In this document: positions 46,749 through 49,093 of the stretch, in pieces | Layout of the letters: every line of letters begins with the position of its first letter | Position numbering within the stretch: position 1 is the stretch's first letter | Virus record (IMG/VR): IMGVR_UViG_3300034094_000316 | Location: 1 to 49,093 of that record | Source: a virus | DNA: 49,093 nt | Strand: one strand, 5' to 3' | Program-made: the position numbers and the translations under genes | The notes under the pieces: generated by a model | The model's input: the letters and a program-made list of their open reading frames with translations, nothing else | Databases searched by the model: none | What the model was told of the DNA's origin: nothing

Positions 46749-47549
46749 ATGTCCAGCGAGTCGCTTACCGTTGATCTGCGAGAACTGGACTGGAAACTGC
46801 TCGATAGCACCGATGATCTCTCAGACGAAGAGGTTTTGGATCTGGCTAGTGACTTTCTGATCGAGCAGTTCGAGAAAATGGGCGCAATCGCCCAAACCAA
46901 ACTTGTAGCGGACTTGGAGATGTCTGTGTCCTGGCAACAGAAGATCGACACCGAGAATGTCCTTGAGCAGGCCAGAGATTTGCTCAACAAGGGGGAAGTC
47001 AAGAGTGCTGCATCCATGCTTTGGACGATGCTTCGCATCGAGACCATACCCAAAGCAGATTTCGTCGATGGTATGTTCCTTTTAGGCTCGGCCTATAGCC
47101 TTCTGGATCGTCACGACGATGCTGTCTCGGTACTCGAAGTTACATTGGAGTGTGACCCTGACCATTTCCTGGCTATGTCGAGTCTGGGGTATGCAGAACT
47201 AGTCCACGGGAACCCCAACCTGGCAGAAGAGTGGTTTCGTAAATCGATAGCGATCGAGCCGAAGAACAGTTGGGCGCTAAAGAACCTCGGGATATGCCTT
47301 ACCAATCAAAGGCGGTTTGCTGACGCACAAGTCGAACTTCGGCGATGCTTGGAGCTTACTCCGGATGACATTGGTGTGTTGGTCAGTCTCGGTCAATGCG
47401 TGCACCATCTTGGAGATCTGACTGGGGCTAAAGAGAATTTCAAGCGAGCACTAACTCTCGGTGGACCAGAGCACCTGCTGAGCATGGCCAATGACTACTT
47501 GGCCAAGTACGAGAAGGATGCCGAGAGAAATGGAAACGACTTCAATTAA
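46749..47549 (+). CDS. TPR-repeat protein, 266 aa
   Basis: The start is placed at the ATG at 46749 (MSSESLTVDLRELDWKLLDS) because the upstream extension is low in coding character. The first 85 residues are helical and acidic (DLASDFLIEQFEKMGAIAQT). From about residue 90 several tetratricopeptide units follow: DLLNKGEVKSAASMLWTMLR, LGSAYSLLDRHDDAVSVLEV, GYAELVHGNPNLAEEWFRKS, LGICLTNQRRFADAQVELRR and LGQCVHHLGDLTGAKENFKR. TPR proteins are scaffolds for other proteins. No enzyme domain and no signal peptide are present, so it is cytoplasmic. Its partner is unknown, and no operon partner is visible. Confidence 0.85.
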   Translation: MSSESLTVDLRELDWKLLDSTDDLSDEEVLDLASDFLIEQFEKMGAIAQTKLVADLEMSVSWQQKIDTENVLEQARDLLNKGEVKSAASMLWTMLRIETIPKADFVDGMFLLGSAYSLLDRHDDAVSVLEVTLECDPDHFLAMSSLGYAELVHGNPNLAEEWFRKSIAIEPKNSWALKNLGICLTNQRRFADAQVELRRCLELTPDDIGVLVSLGQCVHHLGDLTGAKENFKRALTLGGPEHLLSMANDYLAKYEKDAERNGNDFN

Positions 47550-47779
47550 GTCGCATACGAGTACATGGTCGATGCTCTTGACATCGCCAGTGGCATAGCT
47601 CGCGCTTCGGACCTGCATGGAGTACTTCGGGGCCACCCTTCGCGCACGACCAAGCTAGCGTTAAAAGTCATTAATGGAAATGCCCCCTTCGGCGAGTTTG
47701 GTCAAGCGAATCGAGCGGAGGTCCGAGAATATCCACACCTAGTTCTCGATGCTAGCGTTTGCGATTTACCACTCTTGGC

Positions 47780-48970
47780 TTAACGCCGCGGCGGAACGCG
47801 TGGCACATAGCGAGTTGGGTTTCGCATCGCTTCGTTGCGAACGCGTTGGAGAGCCTCTAACTGCCGCCGAAGCGTATCTCGCTGTTCGCGAATTTCCCTG
47901 TCCGCGTCAAGACCATCTCGAAGTTTATCGCTAAATTGCTCAATCATTCTGCTTAAGTCAGCTTCTTTCCGGACGTGACTTATCCAGTCGTAGGGATATT
48001 TGAGCTCAGCGGACGGAGTAGGAGTAGGCTTGGGGGTTGTCGGCCGTATCACTGAATCGGGAAAAGTTTCCATTCCCAGACTTTCCCAATACTCCCTTTC
48101 AGCCCTGATGGCATCAGACAGACTCCATCTTGCGAGATCAGCATGATCAATTTTATCGAGTAAAGCGTTTAGCTGCTGCTCGGTCATGTTTGCGTAAGCG
48201 GGATCACGACGTAGAGCATCTCTCATTGCCTCTCGTCCGGCAGGAGTATTAGTCGGCTGAGGTGTTGGAGTACTCGTAGGCGATGGAGTCAATTCCGTCC
48301 CCGCAACCTCGCGCGCATCTGCACCATGATTTGTCTTCCTCGTCAGCGTATACTTGCCGGTAAATACAAATTCGTTAGTCGAAGAACGATCAGTTTTGAT
48401 TTCCATTTTATGTTTTTCTTTTTCTGCAATGAGTGTTGTCGCGAACGGTCCAGCCGGCCCCTCCTCATGGAACTCAAGTTCAGTCGTCTCAACTATAGAT
48501 CCTGTTTTGTCTCTTGAATCCGTCATGTGTGTCAGTATGAGACCACCTTCGCCGCTGGTCCTCCATCGATTTTCCCATCGAATTTTCATAGCATGGGTCG
48601 GTCCGAGGGTCCTCTCGACCTGTTCATACATTTCTTTAGTCCCAAAAGCGTCCGTCGCGAACGTGCCGTCTACTTTAAGAGTTATAGGCCATAACGCCTT
48701 TGAACCATCTCTAATCAAAACGAGATCCCAAGTACCCACAAAACGACTCGCATGTTGGTCAGTGTTTACCCCTGATGGCGTAGGAACTGGCTTAGGGGCA
48801 ACTGTCGGTGTGCCGCCGACGATGTTCGAAGAAGTTGGTGAGGGCGTTACTACCTGCGCGGTAGTGCCTGCCGTGGTCAAGGCGACGAAAAGAATCGCCA
48901 TCAACCGCGGGGTTGGATACCCGCTGCCGGGTGGCATAAAGCAAACTTGTCTAATAGCTTTTGCGATCAT
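47780..48970 (-). CDS. Secreted protein with Pro/Thr linkers, 396 aa
   Basis: The frame is open to the end of the window, but an ATG at 48970 with AGAGGA nine bases upstream is a better start. It is followed by an N-terminal signal-like region whose hydrophobic part is PRLMAILFVALTTAGTTAQ. After a Pro-rich linker, residues about 75-220 (HASRFVGTWDLVLIRDGSKA, then TLKVDGTFATDAFG and MKIRWENRWRTSGEGGLILT) look like a lipocalin-like or similar beta domain. A Pro/Thr linker (TPSPTSTPTPQPTNTPAG) leads to a helical charged C-terminus with two more Pro/Thr stretches. No enzyme motif is found. It belongs to the host flank. Confidence 0.72.
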   Translation of the reverse strand: MIAKAIRQVCFMPPGSGYPTPRLMAILFVALTTAGTTAQVVTPSPTSSNIVGGTPTVAPKPVPTPSGVNTDQHASRFVGTWDLVLIRDGSKALWPITLKVDGTFATDAFGTKEMYEQVERTLGPTHAMKIRWENRWRTSGEGGLILTHMTDSRDKTGSIVETTELEFHEEGPAGPFATTLIAEKEKHKMEIKTDRSSTNEFVFTGKYTLTRKTNHGADAREVAGTELTPSPTSTPTPQPTNTPAGREAMRDALRRDPAYANMTEQQLNALLDKIDHADLARWSLSDAIRAEREYWESLGMETFPDSVIRPTTPKPTPTPSAELKYPYDWISHVRKEADLSRMIEQFSDKLRDGLDADREIREQRDTLRRQLEALQRVRNEAMRNPTRYVPRVPPRR

Positions 48971-49093
48971 GGCTTTATCCTCTGTGCGGCGTATGGCACG
49001 TTTTATTGAGCAGGGAACTAACAGATTCAAACCAAAGTGTCCGAATGTGGAAAACTTGGAATATTTGATTTGGTGCGGAGCGTAGGCACCCAT

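Noticed and set aside
47565-47783. 72-codon plus frame after the TPR gene
   Set aside because: No ribosome site or motif, and it runs into the convergent end of the secreted protein gene.
1-49093. tRNA or rRNA genes, CRISPR arrays and insertion sequences
   Set aside because: No T-loop consensus in a cloverleaf context, no regularly spaced direct repeats and no transposase were seen. Absence by eye is not proof for small RNAs.

Overview
The window looks like a chromosome segment of a planctomycete, probably from the Pirellulaceae. It carries an almost complete tailed-phage-like prophage of about 37.6 kb (roughly 4712-42302) flanked by decayed or accessory host DNA. The assignment rests on several things: a planctomycete-style three-gene DUF2924 / large serine recombinase / HTH cassette, a formylglycine-generating-enzyme (sulfatase-maturase) fragment, a tyrosine-recombinase tail of the type common in these genomes, moderately high GC, and unusual phage structural genes. 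It is inference, because no rRNA or tRNA marker is present.

Layout. 1-4711 is the left flank: a truncated FGE-like gene, a tyrosine recombinase remnant, a small orphan gene and an unrecognised two-gene minus-strand module (1976-3965). 4712-7405 is the minus-strand integration cassette. 7406-7832 is a divergent control region with two 19-bp dyads. 7833-14407 is the plus-strand early/replication operon: sigma-70-like factor, Sak4-like ATPase, DUF669 protein, RusA resolvase, SF2 helicase, and a primase-polymerase/DUF3987 protein. 14408-14979 is a gene-free stretch rich in inverted repeats. 14980-17568 holds a small membrane protein and a ParB-domain DNA methyltransferase interrupted by a 275-residue intein. 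17571-21566 is a block of nine small genes on the opposite strand, including DUF4314, a HARE-HTH protein and an amidoligase.

21841-37448 is the late morphogenesis operon in classical order: large terminase, lambda-type portal, fused protease-scaffold-capsid protein, DUF2190 decoration protein, a secreted trypsin-like protease, head-tail connectors, gp10-like protein, tail tube, two overlapping tail chaperones, tape measure and distal tail proteins. 37445-42302 is the most unusual part. A 539-residue tail protein has a central 391-residue Ser/Gly repeat. It is followed without gaps by a Cys-rich membrane protein, a two-domain glycosyltransferase and an FkbM-type methyltransferase. Together these suggest a phage-encoded system that decorates the Ser-rich fibre with methylated glycans. 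No lysin or holin is recognisable.

42348-48970 is the right flank: a lipoprotein, a secreted S1/P1 nuclease, a convergent restriction-modification pair whose endonuclease is a clear NaeI relative, a TPR protein and a secreted Pro/Thr-linker protein.
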